From positions 1,054,001 through 1,118,000 of the forward strand of contig NZ_SJEV01000001.1 of NCBI RefSeq assembly GCF_008642235.1: a stretch of DNA of 64,000 nucleotides, read 5' to 3'. Shown one piece after another: positions 25,324 to 34,111 of the stretch. The number at the start of each line of letters is the position of its first letter. Position 1 is the stretch's first letter. The position numbers were made by a program, and so were the translations under genes. Below the pieces are notes generated by a model. It saw only the letters and a list, made by a program, of their open reading frames with translations. It ran no database searches and was not told the origin of the DNA. The stretch comes from Planctomonas psychrotolerans. Its GTDB lineage: Bacteria > Actinomycetota > Actinomycetes > Actinomycetales > Microbacteriaceae.

Positions 25324-26300
25324 TTCGCGGCCTTTCCTCGGGCGCGGGTGAGCTTCGCGTGTGCGCGCACGTTGCGGAGCTTGGGGTTGATGATCTCGTC
25401 GATGCTGAAGTTGATCAGCGACAGACCGCAGCCGAAGAGGGCGATGATGAGGCCAGGCGGCACGAACCACCACCATGCCTTCAACTGCAGCGCGAAGCCG
25501 TTCTGCGCGTAGAACAGCATGGTGCCGAGGGTGGTCGAGTTCGACGCACCGAGGCCGAGGAAGGCGAGGCCTGCCTCGCTGAGAATGGCGAAGATGACGG
25601 CGAACACGAACTGCGAGGCGATCACCGGCAGCAGGTTCGGCAGGATCTCGACCGCGATGACGCGCCAGGAGCGCTCGCCCGCCACCCGGGCGGCGGCCAC
25701 GTAGTCGCGGTTGCGCAGCGACAGCGTCTGCGCCCGGAGCACGCGGGCGGAAGCCGCCCAGCCGGTGATGGCGAGCACCACGGCGATGGTCCAGAGTCCG
25801 CGCTGCTCCTGCGGCACGAAGCCCGAGATCACGATCACGAGCGGGAGGCCGGGGATGACGAGCATCACGTTCGAGAAGAGCGAGAACGCTTCGTCGGCGA
25901 ATCCGCCGAGGTAGGCGCCCAGGATGCCGAAGAAGGCGGACAGCAGCGTGGCGAGCACACCGACGATGAGGCCGATCTGCAGCGAGCCGCGCGTGGCGTA
26001 GGCCAGCTGCGCCAGCACGTCCTGCCCGGTCTGGGTGGTGCCGAGCACGTGGTCGCCCGACGGCGGCGTCATGCCGATGTTGCGCACCGTGCTGGGGTCC
26101 TGCACGAACATCGGTCCGAAGATGCCGAAGAGCGTGATGGCGGTGACGATGCTGAAGCCGATCACCAGCGCGGGCGTCATGGTGGGCAGCAGCTGGCGCA
26201 AGCCGCCGCGGGGCTTGGCACCGGTCTCGCGGCGGGACTCGACGAGTCCGGCGCTGTTGTCGGCGACGGTGGGTTCGGTGGTGGGGGTGAGATTCGTCAT
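25320..26300 (-). CDS. Opp-type ABC transporter permease (OppC/DppC-like)
   Basis: The 326-residue permease has an N-terminal cytoplasmic tail, a first membrane helix (ALVIGFSIVTAITLFGIFGPMF), then HVLGTTQTGQDVLAQLAYATRGSLQIGL, the DppC-type motif before the five-helix core. The ATPase-docking loop is YVAAARVAGERSWRVIAVEILPNLLP. It ends INPKLRNVRAHAKLTRARGKAAK. It follows the OppB-type gene by 25 bp. Confidence 0.93.
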
Positions 26301-26325
26301 GGCGTGTCCCTGGCCTCCTCGGCCG

Positions 26326-27315
26326 TCAGCTCCTGGCCCTGGTGCGCGGGTCGATGATGCCGTACAGCATGTCGACGAGGAAGTTGGCCCCGAGCACGGC
26401 GAGCGTGATCACGAGGAAGATGCCCTGCATCAGCGCGTAGTCGCTGTTCTGCACGGCCTGCAGTAGCTTCGACCCGATGCCGGGGTAGGAGAAGACCTGC
26501 TCGGTGATGATGGAGCCGGAGACCACGAAGCCGAGGGAGATCGCGAAGCCCGCGATCGACGGCAGACCGGCGTTCCGTGCGGCATACCGGGTGAGGATGC
26601 GCGAGTTCTTCAGTCCCTTGGCGTGCGCGGTGAGGATGTAGTCCTCCGAGAGGGTCGACACCATCATGTTGCGCATGCCGAGCAGCCAGCCGCCGATCGA
26701 CGAGATGACGATCGTCAGCGCCGGGAGGGTGCCGTACCGGATGGCCGACAGGATGAAGTCGGCGTTCCAGCCCGGGTTCAGCACCACGTCGTACCCGCCC
26801 ATCGCCGGCAGCAGCTGCAGGGTGGACGAGATGATGAAGACGAGGATCAGCGCGAGCCAGAAGTACGGCACCGCGGCGAGAAGGGTGGTGGCCGGCACCA
26901 GGCTGTCGAGCCAGGTGCCGGGCTTCCAGCCCACGATGGCGCCGAGGCCGACGCCGAGGATGAAGGAGAGCAGGGTGGCGATGCCGACGAGCATGATCGT
27001 CCACGGCAGCGCGCCGCCGATCACCTCGCTCACCGGCGTGGGGAAGACGCTCACCGCGATGCCGAGGTCGCCCTTGGCGAGGTTGGTGAGGTAGTTGGCG
27101 TACTGGCTCAGGATGGGGTCATCCGTGCCGCCGCCGAGGAGGAGTTCGTAGGATCGGCGCGTGTTCGCGTCGACCTGACCGCCGCGCTGCTGGAGTTTCG
27201 CCAGCAGCACGTCGACCGGGTTGCCGGGCATCAGACGCGGAATCATGAAATTCAGCGTCAGAGCTGCCCACAGCGCGACCAGGTAGAAGCCGGCCTTGCG
27301 AAGAAAGTAATTCAC
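26326..27315 (-). CDS. Opp-type ABC transporter permease (OppB/DppB-like)
   Basis: A 329-residue inner-membrane permease starting MNYFLRKAGFYLVALWAALTLNFMIPRLMPGNP, the standard OppB beginning with the first helix and RLMPGNP motif. The docking loop is YILTAHAKGLKNSRILTRYAARN; the end LVDMLYGIIDPRTRAR is typical. It lies 39 bp after the binding-protein gene and forms the channel with the OppC-type subunit. Confidence 0.93.
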   Translation of the reverse strand: MNYFLRKAGFYLVALWAALTLNFMIPRLMPGNPVDVLLAKLQQRGGQVDANTRRSYELLLGGGTDDPILSQYANYLTNLAKGDLGIAVSVFPTPVSEVIGGALPWTIMLVGIATLLSFILGVGLGAIVGWKPGTWLDSLVPATTLLAAVPYFWLALILVFIISSTLQLLPAMGGYDVVLNPGWNADFILSAIRYGTLPALTIVISSIGGWLLGMRNMMVSTLSEDYILTAHAKGLKNSRILTRYAARNAGLPSIAGFAISLGFVVSGSIITEQVFSYPGIGSKLLQAVQNSDYALMQGIFLVITLAVLGANFLVDMLYGIIDPRTRARS

Positions 27316-27354
27316 TTCGTACCCATTCCTACGAACTCCTCCCGAGCGATCGAA

Positions 27355-29058
27355 CTACTCGCCGGTCGGGGTGAGCGACATGAAGATCTGCGAGCTGTCC
27401 GGGCGCGCCCAGATCGCCGGGAAGGCGTACAGGTCGTCCTGCGTCGGCCACCCGTCGAACTTCGCCGCGTTGTACTCGCTCGTCGTTCCCCCCACGAGGA
27501 TCGGAATGTAGGGCAGGCTCTCCGCGATCTTGTTCTGGATGACGTCGTAGTGCGGCTGGCGCGCTTCGGTGTCCGTCGGGTTCGACGCCTTCAGTGCGGC
27601 GAGCGCCGCGTCGACCTCGGGGTCGCTGAACCGGGCGAAGCCGGGGTTGGCGTTGGTGCCCACCGGTGCGGTGTTCGCGGTGCTGAAGAACTCGTTGTAC
27701 ATGTAGTACGGGTCGGCGGCCGGGCCCTGACCGAGCGAGTCGATGAGCAACTGGTACTCGCCGAGTCCGCGGACCTCGGTCCACTCGTTCCACGAGGACT
27801 GCTGCGCCGTGATCTCGATGCCCGCGGCCTTGGCCTGCTGGGCGATGAGGTCGACCGCGGTGATGTAGTCGGTCCAGCCGGTGACCACGCGCACGCTCAT
27901 GGCGACGCGCTCGCCGTCTTTCGCGTAGATGCCGTCGGAGCCCTTGGCGTAGCCGGCGGCCTCGAGGATGGAGGAGGCGCGGTCGGCGTCGGGGCTCATC
28001 GGGGCGATGGGCTCCTCGAGCGAGTCGGAGATGATCTCCGCGTCACGCTCGGGCAGGGCGAATCCGGGGGAGATCTCCGCCGCGGTGTTCTGGAAGGCGA
28101 GCGAGTTGATCTGCTCGCGGTCCATCGCGTAGTAGAGCGCCTGGCGCACGGCGGGGTCGGTCTGCGGCCCCTCGCAGCCGAGCTCGGCGTTGGAGCAGGT
28201 GAAGAGCGCCGGCTGGTTGAGGTGCACGGTGATCGCCTTGTAGCCGGGGTAGTTCTCCTCGACGTTGGCCATGTCCGGCACCGGGCCGGTCTGCCAGTCG
28301 ATGGTGCCGGCCGCGAGGGCGTCCGCACCGGCCTGGTTGCCGGAGAGAGCGATGTAGCGCACGTTCTTCACCGCGGGCTCGCCGCCCCAGTAGTCGGGGT
28401 TGGCGGTGTAGGTGAATGCCTGAGCCTTGAAGTCGCTCAGCATGTACGGACCGGTACCCACCGGTTCGGCGACCACGTCGGTGGCGGGGTCGACGTCCGA
28501 CCAGATGTGCTCGGGCACGATGTAGGTGCGGCCGAGGATGCTGGGGCCGTCGACGAACGCCGGCTCGGAGAACGCGATGGTGAGGTGCGTGTCGTCGACC
28601 ACGGTGACCTCGCCGGAGAAGCCGATGGCGTTGATCGCCGGGTTCTCCTTGAGCAGGTTGAGGTTGAAGGCCACGTCCTCGGCCGTGAAGGGCTCGCCAT
28701 CGGTGAAGGTGACGCCCTCTCGTGTGGTGATGGAGAGTTCGGTGCCGTCTTCGTTCCAGGAGAACTCGGTGCCGAGCATGGGCTTCGGCTCCCCCGGCTG
28801 CAGCTGGTTGTAGTAGAACAGCGGCTCGAAGATCTCGCCGACACCACCGATGGTGGAGGGCGAGTACGGGTTGAAGTTGATCTGGTAGTCGCCGGCCTGG
28901 CCCGTGTAGGCGATGAGGGTGTCGGCGTCGGAACCCGAGGACGAGCCGTTGCTCGTACCCGACTCGGACGCGCTGCATCCGGAGAGCAGGAGCGCTGCTA
29001 CGGCCGCTGATGCGGCGAGGGCTGCTCCCTTCCGGCGAGCGGGAACGTTGCGGAACAT
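27355..29058 (-). CDS. Family 5 ABC solute-binding lipoprotein (oligosaccharide predicted)
   Basis: The 567-residue protein has a lipoprotein signal (LLLSGC, Cys28), a Ser/Gly-rich linker and the three-lobed family 5 fold: IFEPLFYYNQLQ, FTDGEPFTAEDVAFNLNLLKE and PVRQALYYAMDREQI-like segments are characteristic. Family 5 proteins bind peptides, nickel or oligosaccharides. Here the neighbours are ROK regulators, alpha-galactosidases and a beta-mannosidase, so galactomannan- or galactoglucan-type oligosaccharides are the favoured ligand. ATG at 29058 has AAAGGATC upstream. It opens the five-gene opp operon and is divergent from the ROK gene. Confidence 0.9.
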   Translation of the reverse strand: MFRNVPARRKGAALAASAAVAALLLSGCSASESGTSNGSSSGSDADTLIAYTGQAGDYQINFNPYSPSTIGGVGEIFEPLFYYNQLQPGEPKPMLGTEFSWNEDGTELSITTREGVTFTDGEPFTAEDVAFNLNLLKENPAINAIGFSGEVTVVDDTHLTIAFSEPAFVDGPSILGRTYIVPEHIWSDVDPATDVVAEPVGTGPYMLSDFKAQAFTYTANPDYWGGEPAVKNVRYIALSGNQAGADALAAGTIDWQTGPVPDMANVEENYPGYKAITVHLNQPALFTCSNAELGCEGPQTDPAVRQALYYAMDREQINSLAFQNTAAEISPGFALPERDAEIISDSLEEPIAPMSPDADRASSILEAAGYAKGSDGIYAKDGERVAMSVRVVTGWTDYITAVDLIAQQAKAAGIEITAQQSSWNEWTEVRGLGEYQLLIDSLGQGPAADPYYMYNEFFSTANTAPVGTNANPGFARFSDPEVDAALAALKASNPTDTEARQPHYDVIQNKIAESLPYIPILVGGTTSEYNAAKFDGWPTQDDLYAFPAIWARPDSSQIFMSLTPTGE

Positions 29059-29136
29059 CGTTGATCCTTTCCTGCGACGCCACAGCTGCGTGGGCGCGCC
29101 TTCGGTGACCAGTCTCGGTGCGGCTGGCTTTTTACA

Positions 29137-29165
29137 TTCTTATCGAAGTAAATTAAGTAAGTCAA
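29137..29165 (-). promoter_or_regulatory. Promoter of the opp-type operon
   Basis: On the minus strand TTGACT (29160-29165), a 17-bp AT-rich spacer and TAAGAA (29137-29142) form a strong sigma-A promoter. The spacer and its surroundings hold a direct repeat AAGTAA-ATT-AAGTAA and a partial dyad around TAAGTCAACTAA. The AT-rich island is conspicuous in this high-GC DNA and is a likely target of the divergently encoded ROK regulator. Confidence 0.65.
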
Positions 29166-29210
29166 CTAAGGCGGAACCGACGTTCTGCAGCCGAAACGAA
29201 GGAGTGGCGA

Positions 29211-30488
29211 ATGTCGACCGCTGCCGCTCCACAGCGCCCGCTCACGCACGGGGTCGTGCTGGACCTCATCCGCGCCGCCCGGAGGATCAGCCGGGTGGAA
29301 CTGGTCGATGCATCCGGTCTCACCGGCGCCACCATCACGAACGTCGTGCGCGACCTGATCGACGAGGGCCTCGTCGAGGAAGCCGGCCACGCCGAGTCCA
29401 CCGGGGGCAAGCGGCGAACGCTCCTGCGGTTGCGCGCCCGGGCGCGCTTCACCGTCGGCGTGCAACTCGACCGCTCCAGCTGCACCATCGTGATCATCGA
29501 CCTCGCCGGGCAGCTCGTCGCGCGCACGGCCATCGGCGGCGCCGGTTACCGGTCGCCGCACGAGACGCTCTGCATGGTGGCCGACCACGTGGACTCCCTC
29601 CTCGACAGCGCGGGCGTGGACCGGCACCGGGTGCTCGGCATCGGGCTCGTGAGCCACGGCCCGCAGAACCTCGACGACGGCCGACTGCTGTCCCTCAGCC
29701 CCATGCCTCAGTGGCACGGCTTCCCGATCGTCGCCGACCTGGAGCAGATCACCGGACTGCCGGTGCTGCTCGACAACGACGCGACCGCTGCCGCGATCGG
29801 CGAGTTCTGGATCGGCGGGGTCGACCCCGCGAGCACCTACGCGTGCATCTACATGGCGAGCGGCATCGGTGGCGGCGTGGTGAGCGGCGGCGGCGTGTAC
29901 CGCGGCGGCACCTCGAACAGCGTGGAGATCGGACACGTGTCGCTCGACATCAACGGCCCGGAGTGCAGCTGCGGCAACCGCGGATGCCTCGAGGACTACG
30001 CCGGGCCGCCCGCCGTCATCGCGAAGGCGCACACCGTTCCCGGCCTCGCCGAACGGCTGCGGTTCACCGCGGGCGAGACGGAGACGCTCACCAACTTCGC
30101 CCGCATCGCGCGGGCCGCCGTGGCCGGGGACGCCGACGCGCTCACGCTCATCCGCGACTCCGCCCGGTACATGGCGCACTCCGCCATCAGTCTGACCAGC
30201 CTCTTCGACCTCGATGCGGTGGTGCTCGCGGGCCAGAGCTTCGCCACGGCCGGGTCTATCTACGTGGAGGCGATGCAGGCGGAACTCGACCGCGCCGGAT
30301 TCGCTCGCGACGTGCATCCGGTGCGTGTGACACTCTCGAAAAGCGGCGCCGATGCCGCGGCGATCGGCGGCGCCGTGCTGGTGCTCCGCAGCGAGTACAC
30401 GCCGCGCGACCTGCGGCGGCCGGATGGCCGGTCGCTGCGGTACGGCAGTTCGCGGGCGACCGCCCTGCCTCTGACCGCACCGTCCTGA
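29211..30488 (+). CDS. ROK-family transcriptional regulator (NagC/XylR type)
   Basis: The 425-residue product has an N-terminal winged HTH (VVLDLIRAARRISRVELVDASGLTGATITNVVRDLIDEGLVEE, about 15-60) and a ROK sugar-binding domain. The ROK zinc site is intact: ECSCGNRGCLEDYAG (CxCGxxGC). The acidic DNDATAAAIGEFW and MASGIGGGVVSGG loops belong to the phosphate/sugar site. It is divergent from the opp operon and 22 bp upstream of the alpha-galactosidase gene, so it probably controls both. ATG at 29211 follows AAGGAG. Confidence 0.92.
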   Translation: MSTAAAPQRPLTHGVVLDLIRAARRISRVELVDASGLTGATITNVVRDLIDEGLVEEAGHAESTGGKRRTLLRLRARARFTVGVQLDRSSCTIVIIDLAGQLVARTAIGGAGYRSPHETLCMVADHVDSLLDSAGVDRHRVLGIGLVSHGPQNLDDGRLLSLSPMPQWHGFPIVADLEQITGLPVLLDNDATAAAIGEFWIGGVDPASTYACIYMASGIGGGVVSGGGVYRGGTSNSVEIGHVSLDINGPECSCGNRGCLEDYAGPPAVIAKAHTVPGLAERLRFTAGETETLTNFARIARAAVAGDADALTLIRDSARYMAHSAISLTSLFDLDAVVLAGQSFATAGSIYVEAMQAELDRAGFARDVHPVRVTLSKSGADAAAIGGAVLVLRSEYTPRDLRRPDGRSLRYGSSRATALPLTAPS

Positions 30489-30510
30489 CACACCCGAGGA
30501 AGTGGAAGCC

Positions 30511-32673
30511 ATGACACCTGACCAGACCCCCACGGAAGCCGGTGCATCGTCGTTCGCGGTGCTGCGCCGCGACGGATCGAGCCTCGTGGTCGAACGCCCC
30601 GCCGCCGGACTCGTGCAGGTGCTGCACTGGGGCGCCGACCTGGGTGCGCTCGACGACGACTCGTGCCGGGAGCTCGGCATCGCGACCAGTCGGCAGAGCC
30701 CTCCCGGTACGGTGGATGCCGCCTGGCAGTTGACCGTGCTGCCTCAGGAGGCCGACGGCTGGGCGGGCCGACCCGGGGCACTCTTCCGACGGAGCGACCG
30801 CCCCGTCTTCCCCCGATGGACCACCGACGGATTCGACGTGTCGGGTGCGTCCCTCACGGCCACTGCGACGGACGCCGAAGCGGGACTGAGGCTCGTGACC
30901 ACCCTGTCGATCCTCGAGGGCGGCGTGGTCACGGTGGTGCACGAGGTGCAGAACACGGGGGACGGCGGTCTCACCGTGGAGTGGCTCGAAGTAACCCTGC
31001 CTGCCCCGAAGGCGGTGGATGCGCTCACCGAGTTCTCGGGCCGCTGGACGCGGGAGAAGTCCCCGCACACGGGTCCGTTCCCTCGCGGCGCCTGGCTTCG
31101 GCAGACCCGCCGGGGCCGCAGTGGTCACGATGCGCCGCACGTGATGATGGCGTCCATCGACACCCCTCGCGACCGTTCGGGGGAGCTGTGGGCGGTGCAC
31201 CTCGGCTGGAGCGCCGACGTCACCTACCGCACCGACCGCATGCCCGACTCCGGAACCGTGCTCGGTGCGGGTGAGATGCTGCGGCCCGGTGAGATCACGC
31301 TCCACCCTGGGGAGCGTTACGAGACCCCCGCGTGCTACTTCGCCTGGTCGGACCGCGGCCTCGACGGCCTCAGCGCGCGTTTCCACACCTACCTGCGCAG
31401 CCGCCCCTCGCACCCGCACAGTCCCCGACCGCTGGTGCTCAACACGTGGGAAGCGGTCTACTTCACCCACGATCCCGACTTCCTGGCCTCCCTCGCCGAC
31501 ACCGCGGCCCGCGTGGGCATCGAGCGCTTCGTGCTCGACGACGGCTGGTTTCTGGCGCGACGCGATGACACCCGCGGTCTCGGCGACTGGATCGTGGACC
31601 CCGCGGTGTGGCCGGACGGCTTGAAGCCTCTCGCCGATCGGGTGCACGGTCACGGCATGGAGTTCGGTCTCTGGTTCGAGCCCGAGATGGTGAATCTCGA
31701 CTCGGACCTCGCCCGGGCCCACCCGGACTGGCTGTTGCACAACCCGGCGCACCTCGACACCCCGGCCGGCCTGTCGTGGCGCACCCAGTTCGTGCTGAAC
31801 CTCGCCTCCCCCGATGCCTACGCCCACGTGTTCGGCCAGATCAGCGCCCTCGTGTCGGAGCTCGGCATCGACTTCATCAAGTGGGACCACAACCGGGACC
31901 TGGTCGAAGCCGTTCACGACGGGCGCTACGGCGTTCACGAGCAGACCCTCGCCGCCTACCGGTTGATCGCCGAGCTGAAGGCGACCCATCCGGGCCTCGA
32001 GATCGAGTCGTGCTCGAGCGGTGGCGCTCGGACCGACCTCGGCATCCTTCAGGTGACCGACCGGGTGTGGGCGAGCGACTCGAACGACCCGATCGAACGC
32101 CAGGACATCCAGCGCTGGACGGAACTGCTGCTGCCGCCGGAACTGGTGGGGGCGCACGTCGGTCCGTCGCCGGCGCACAGCTCCGGTCGGGCCACCGACC
32201 TCTCCTATCGCATGGTCACGAGCCTCATGGGGTCGTCGGGATTCGAGTGGAACATCGCGGCCTGCACCGAGGACGAGCTCGACGCCATCACCAGGTTCGC
32301 CGCGCTGTACAAGGAGTTGCGGTCGGTCATCCACACCGGTACGGCCGTGCACGGCGACCTGCGGGACCCCGCCCTGCGGCTGAACGGGTTCGTGTCGCAG
32401 AATCGCACCGAGGCCGTGTACCTGATCGCGAGCGTGGCGACCCCGGAGGACTCCCTGCCGGAGCGTGCGCGCCTGCACGGGCTCGACCCCGACCGCACGT
32501 ACCGTGTGCGGGTGCGCGACGAGATCGGGTCGGCAGCGTACGGCTGGCACCATCCCGGTTGGGTGCTGCGCGGTGGAGTCGTGCTGCCCGGTTCGGTGCT
32601 CGGCACGATCGGCCTGCAGTTGCCCGCCCTGTGGCCGGCGCAGGGAATGGTGCTGCACGCGACGGCGATCTGA
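30511..32673 (+). CDS. GH36 alpha-galactosidase
   Basis: A 720-residue cytoplasmic enzyme (no signal peptide) releasing alpha-1,6-galactose from melibiose, raffinose or galactomannan oligosaccharides. The N-terminal beta-supersandwich (1-300) precedes a (beta/alpha)8 barrel with NTWEAVYFTHD, FVLDDGWFLARRDD, GLWFEPEMVNLDSDLARAHPDWLL and the nucleophile aspartate in DFIKWDHNRDL (about residue 455). The acid/base aspartate is in VWASDSNDPIERQDIQ (about 525). The ATG at 30511 is favoured, 10 nt after GAGGAAG; GTG at 30502 would leave no spacing. It lies in one unit with the ROK gene. Confidence 0.94.
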   Translation: MTPDQTPTEAGASSFAVLRRDGSSLVVERPAAGLVQVLHWGADLGALDDDSCRELGIATSRQSPPGTVDAAWQLTVLPQEADGWAGRPGALFRRSDRPVFPRWTTDGFDVSGASLTATATDAEAGLRLVTTLSILEGGVVTVVHEVQNTGDGGLTVEWLEVTLPAPKAVDALTEFSGRWTREKSPHTGPFPRGAWLRQTRRGRSGHDAPHVMMASIDTPRDRSGELWAVHLGWSADVTYRTDRMPDSGTVLGAGEMLRPGEITLHPGERYETPACYFAWSDRGLDGLSARFHTYLRSRPSHPHSPRPLVLNTWEAVYFTHDPDFLASLADTAARVGIERFVLDDGWFLARRDDTRGLGDWIVDPAVWPDGLKPLADRVHGHGMEFGLWFEPEMVNLDSDLARAHPDWLLHNPAHLDTPAGLSWRTQFVLNLASPDAYAHVFGQISALVSELGIDFIKWDHNRDLVEAVHDGRYGVHEQTLAAYRLIAELKATHPGLEIESCSSGGARTDLGILQVTDRVWASDSNDPIERQDIQRWTELLLPPELVGAHVGPSPAHSSGRATDLSYRMVTSLMGSSGFEWNIAACTEDELDAITRFAALYKELRSVIHTGTAVHGDLRDPALRLNGFVSQNRTEAVYLIASVATPEDSLPERARLHGLDPDRTYRVRVRDEIGSAAYGWHHPGWVLRGGVVLPGSVLGTIGLQLPALWPAQGMVLHATAI

Positions 32674-32675
32674 CC

Positions 32676-32687
32676 CCGAGCGCTCGG
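32676..32687. promoter_or_regulatory. 12-bp perfect palindrome after the alpha-galactosidase
   Basis: CCGAGCGCTCGG lies 2 bp after the stop codon, between convergent genes. The GAGCGCTC core equals that of known LacI-type CebR sites (TGGGAGCGCTCCCA). Position argues against a promoter operator, so a terminator stem or fortuitous palindrome is equally possible. Confidence 0.3.
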
Positions 32688-32725
32688 CCCGCACCGCTCC
32701 GACCGCCCGCCCGCGGGAGGCGACG

Positions 32726-33589
32726 TCAGTCGGTCGGGCAGGGCGCCGTCGTACCGCGACCGATGAACGTGGGTGACGGCGCCTGACTGCTCGACGCCGT
32801 GCGGCCATCGATCAGCGCGAGGAGCGCCTCCGCCACCGACTCGCCGAGCGCGTGCACGTCGTGGCTCATCGCGGAGAGCGGCGGTGTCGCGAGTCGGCAG
32901 GCTGTCGAGTCGTCCCAGGCGAGGAGCGACAGTCGCTCCGGCACGGCGACGCCGAGTTCGTGCGCGACATCGAGCCCGCCCACCGCCATTCGATCGTTGT
33001 CGTAGATGATCGCCGTCGGCGCGGGCGAACTCTCGATGAGGGAACGGGTGGCGACCGCGCCGCTCGCCTCGGTGTAATCGCCCTCCACCGTGGCACCGGC
33101 CACGTTCGCTGCGGCGATGGCGGCATCGAACGCGAGCGCGCGCGCCTGAGAGTGCCGGAGGTCGACGGGACCGGAGACCCGCGCGATCCGGGTGTGGCCG
33201 AGCGCCGTCAGCGCCCCCACCGCATCCGTCATCGCGCCGTAGTTGTCCACCCGCACCGCGGTGATGTCCTCGGTCGCGGGTTCACCGAGCACCACGGTGG
33301 CGAGTCCGAGCGCGTGCGTGCGCTCGGCGCGACCGTCGTTCTCCACGAGGTCGGCGAGCAGCACCCCTGCCACCCCGCCGGTGGCCGCCCACCGCTCGTA
33401 GGCCTCGAGTTCGGCCTCCCGATCGGGTACCACCTGCAGCAGCACCGAATAGCCCGATGCGCCGAGCAGATCCTCCATGCCCGCGATGATCTCGACGTAG
33501 AACGGGTCGATGCCGAGCGTGCGGGGGTCGCGACGGAGCACGATGCCGACCGACCGAGCCACGCCCGTCGGAACCGGGGGAGTATTCAT
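32726..33589 (-). CDS. LacI-like ligand-binding domain protein lacking the DNA-binding domain
   Basis: The 287-residue protein aligns with the effector domain of LacI/GalR regulators (SVGIVLRRDPRTLGIDPFYVEIIAGMEDLLGASGYSVLLQ ... TAIIYDNDRMAVGGLDVAHELGVAVPERLSLLAWDDS). It begins only about 16 residues before that domain, with no HTH. The upstream sequence was read in all three frames and shows no HTH remnant. It has no signal peptide, so it is not a periplasmic binding protein. It may be a cytoplasmic sugar sensor acting through another protein, or a degenerate regulator. ATG at 33589 is preceded by GATACT and 6 nt (leaderless-like). It is convergent with the alpha-galactosidase. Confidence 0.8.
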   Translation of the reverse strand: MNTPPVPTGVARSVGIVLRRDPRTLGIDPFYVEIIAGMEDLLGASGYSVLLQVVPDREAELEAYERWAATGGVAGVLLADLVENDGRAERTHALGLATVVLGEPATEDITAVRVDNYGAMTDAVGALTALGHTRIARVSGPVDLRHSQARALAFDAAIAAANVAGATVEGDYTEASGAVATRSLIESSPAPTAIIYDNDRMAVGGLDVAHELGVAVPERLSLLAWDDSTACRLATPPLSAMSHDVHALGESVAEALLALIDGRTASSSQAPSPTFIGRGTTAPCPTD

Positions 33590-33705
33590 GCCTGCAGTAT
33601 CCCGCACGCCGGAGCGGGCACGATTTCGCCCCGTAGGGAACGGTCGAGGACGAAATCTGCGCCCGAACGCGGATCTGACGCCGGGTCTGCTCCATGATGG
33701 GCACT

Positions 33706-34092
33706 ATGCCCCTTCTGACACCACTTCCCGCGGACTCGCTCGGCCACCTCTCCGCCGCGATCAGCACGTCGCTCAGCACGGTGCTCAACGACTTCGGAAC
33801 CTCCCATGGTCTCGCCCCCCTCTCCTGGCACACCAGCGTCATGACCGACGTCGATCTGGCCGGCAGCTACCCCGGTGATGCGGCCACCCCCGAGGCGTTC
33901 GAGGCGGTGGAGCGATGGGCGCTCGCCTTCGGCTTCGCGAACACCACGTCGATGATCGGCGACGACGGCCTCGCCACGTGGTCGGGTTCGGTCGGGAAGT
34001 GGCGTGCGGAGCTGTGGTGCATCACCGACCTCGATCGGTTCCGCGACGCCTACCCCGACGACGACTACTTCCGCTCCGGCAGCACGCACTGA
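33706..34092 (+). CDS. Hypothetical protein, 128 aa
   Basis: I do not recognise this protein. It is acidic and soluble, with no signal peptide or membrane helix, Trp/Phe-rich in its middle (VERWALAFGFANTTSMIGDDGLATWSGSVGKWRAELWCI) and ends DAYPDDDYFRSGSTH. The composition and codon use are like the neighbours, so it is probably real. ATG at 33706 was chosen because CATGAT lies 7 nt upstream, as in other leaderless starts here; ATGs at 33694 and 33697 are alternatives. It precedes the second ROK gene by 19 bp and could be co-transcribed with it. Confidence 0.65.
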   Translation: MPLLTPLPADSLGHLSAAISTSLSTVLNDFGTSHGLAPLSWHTSVMTDVDLAGSYPGDAATPEAFEAVERWALAFGFANTTSMIGDDGLATWSGSVGKWRAELWCITDLDRFRDAYPDDDYFRSGSTH

Positions 34093-34111
34093 GTTCCCCC
34101 GGACCGAGGAC

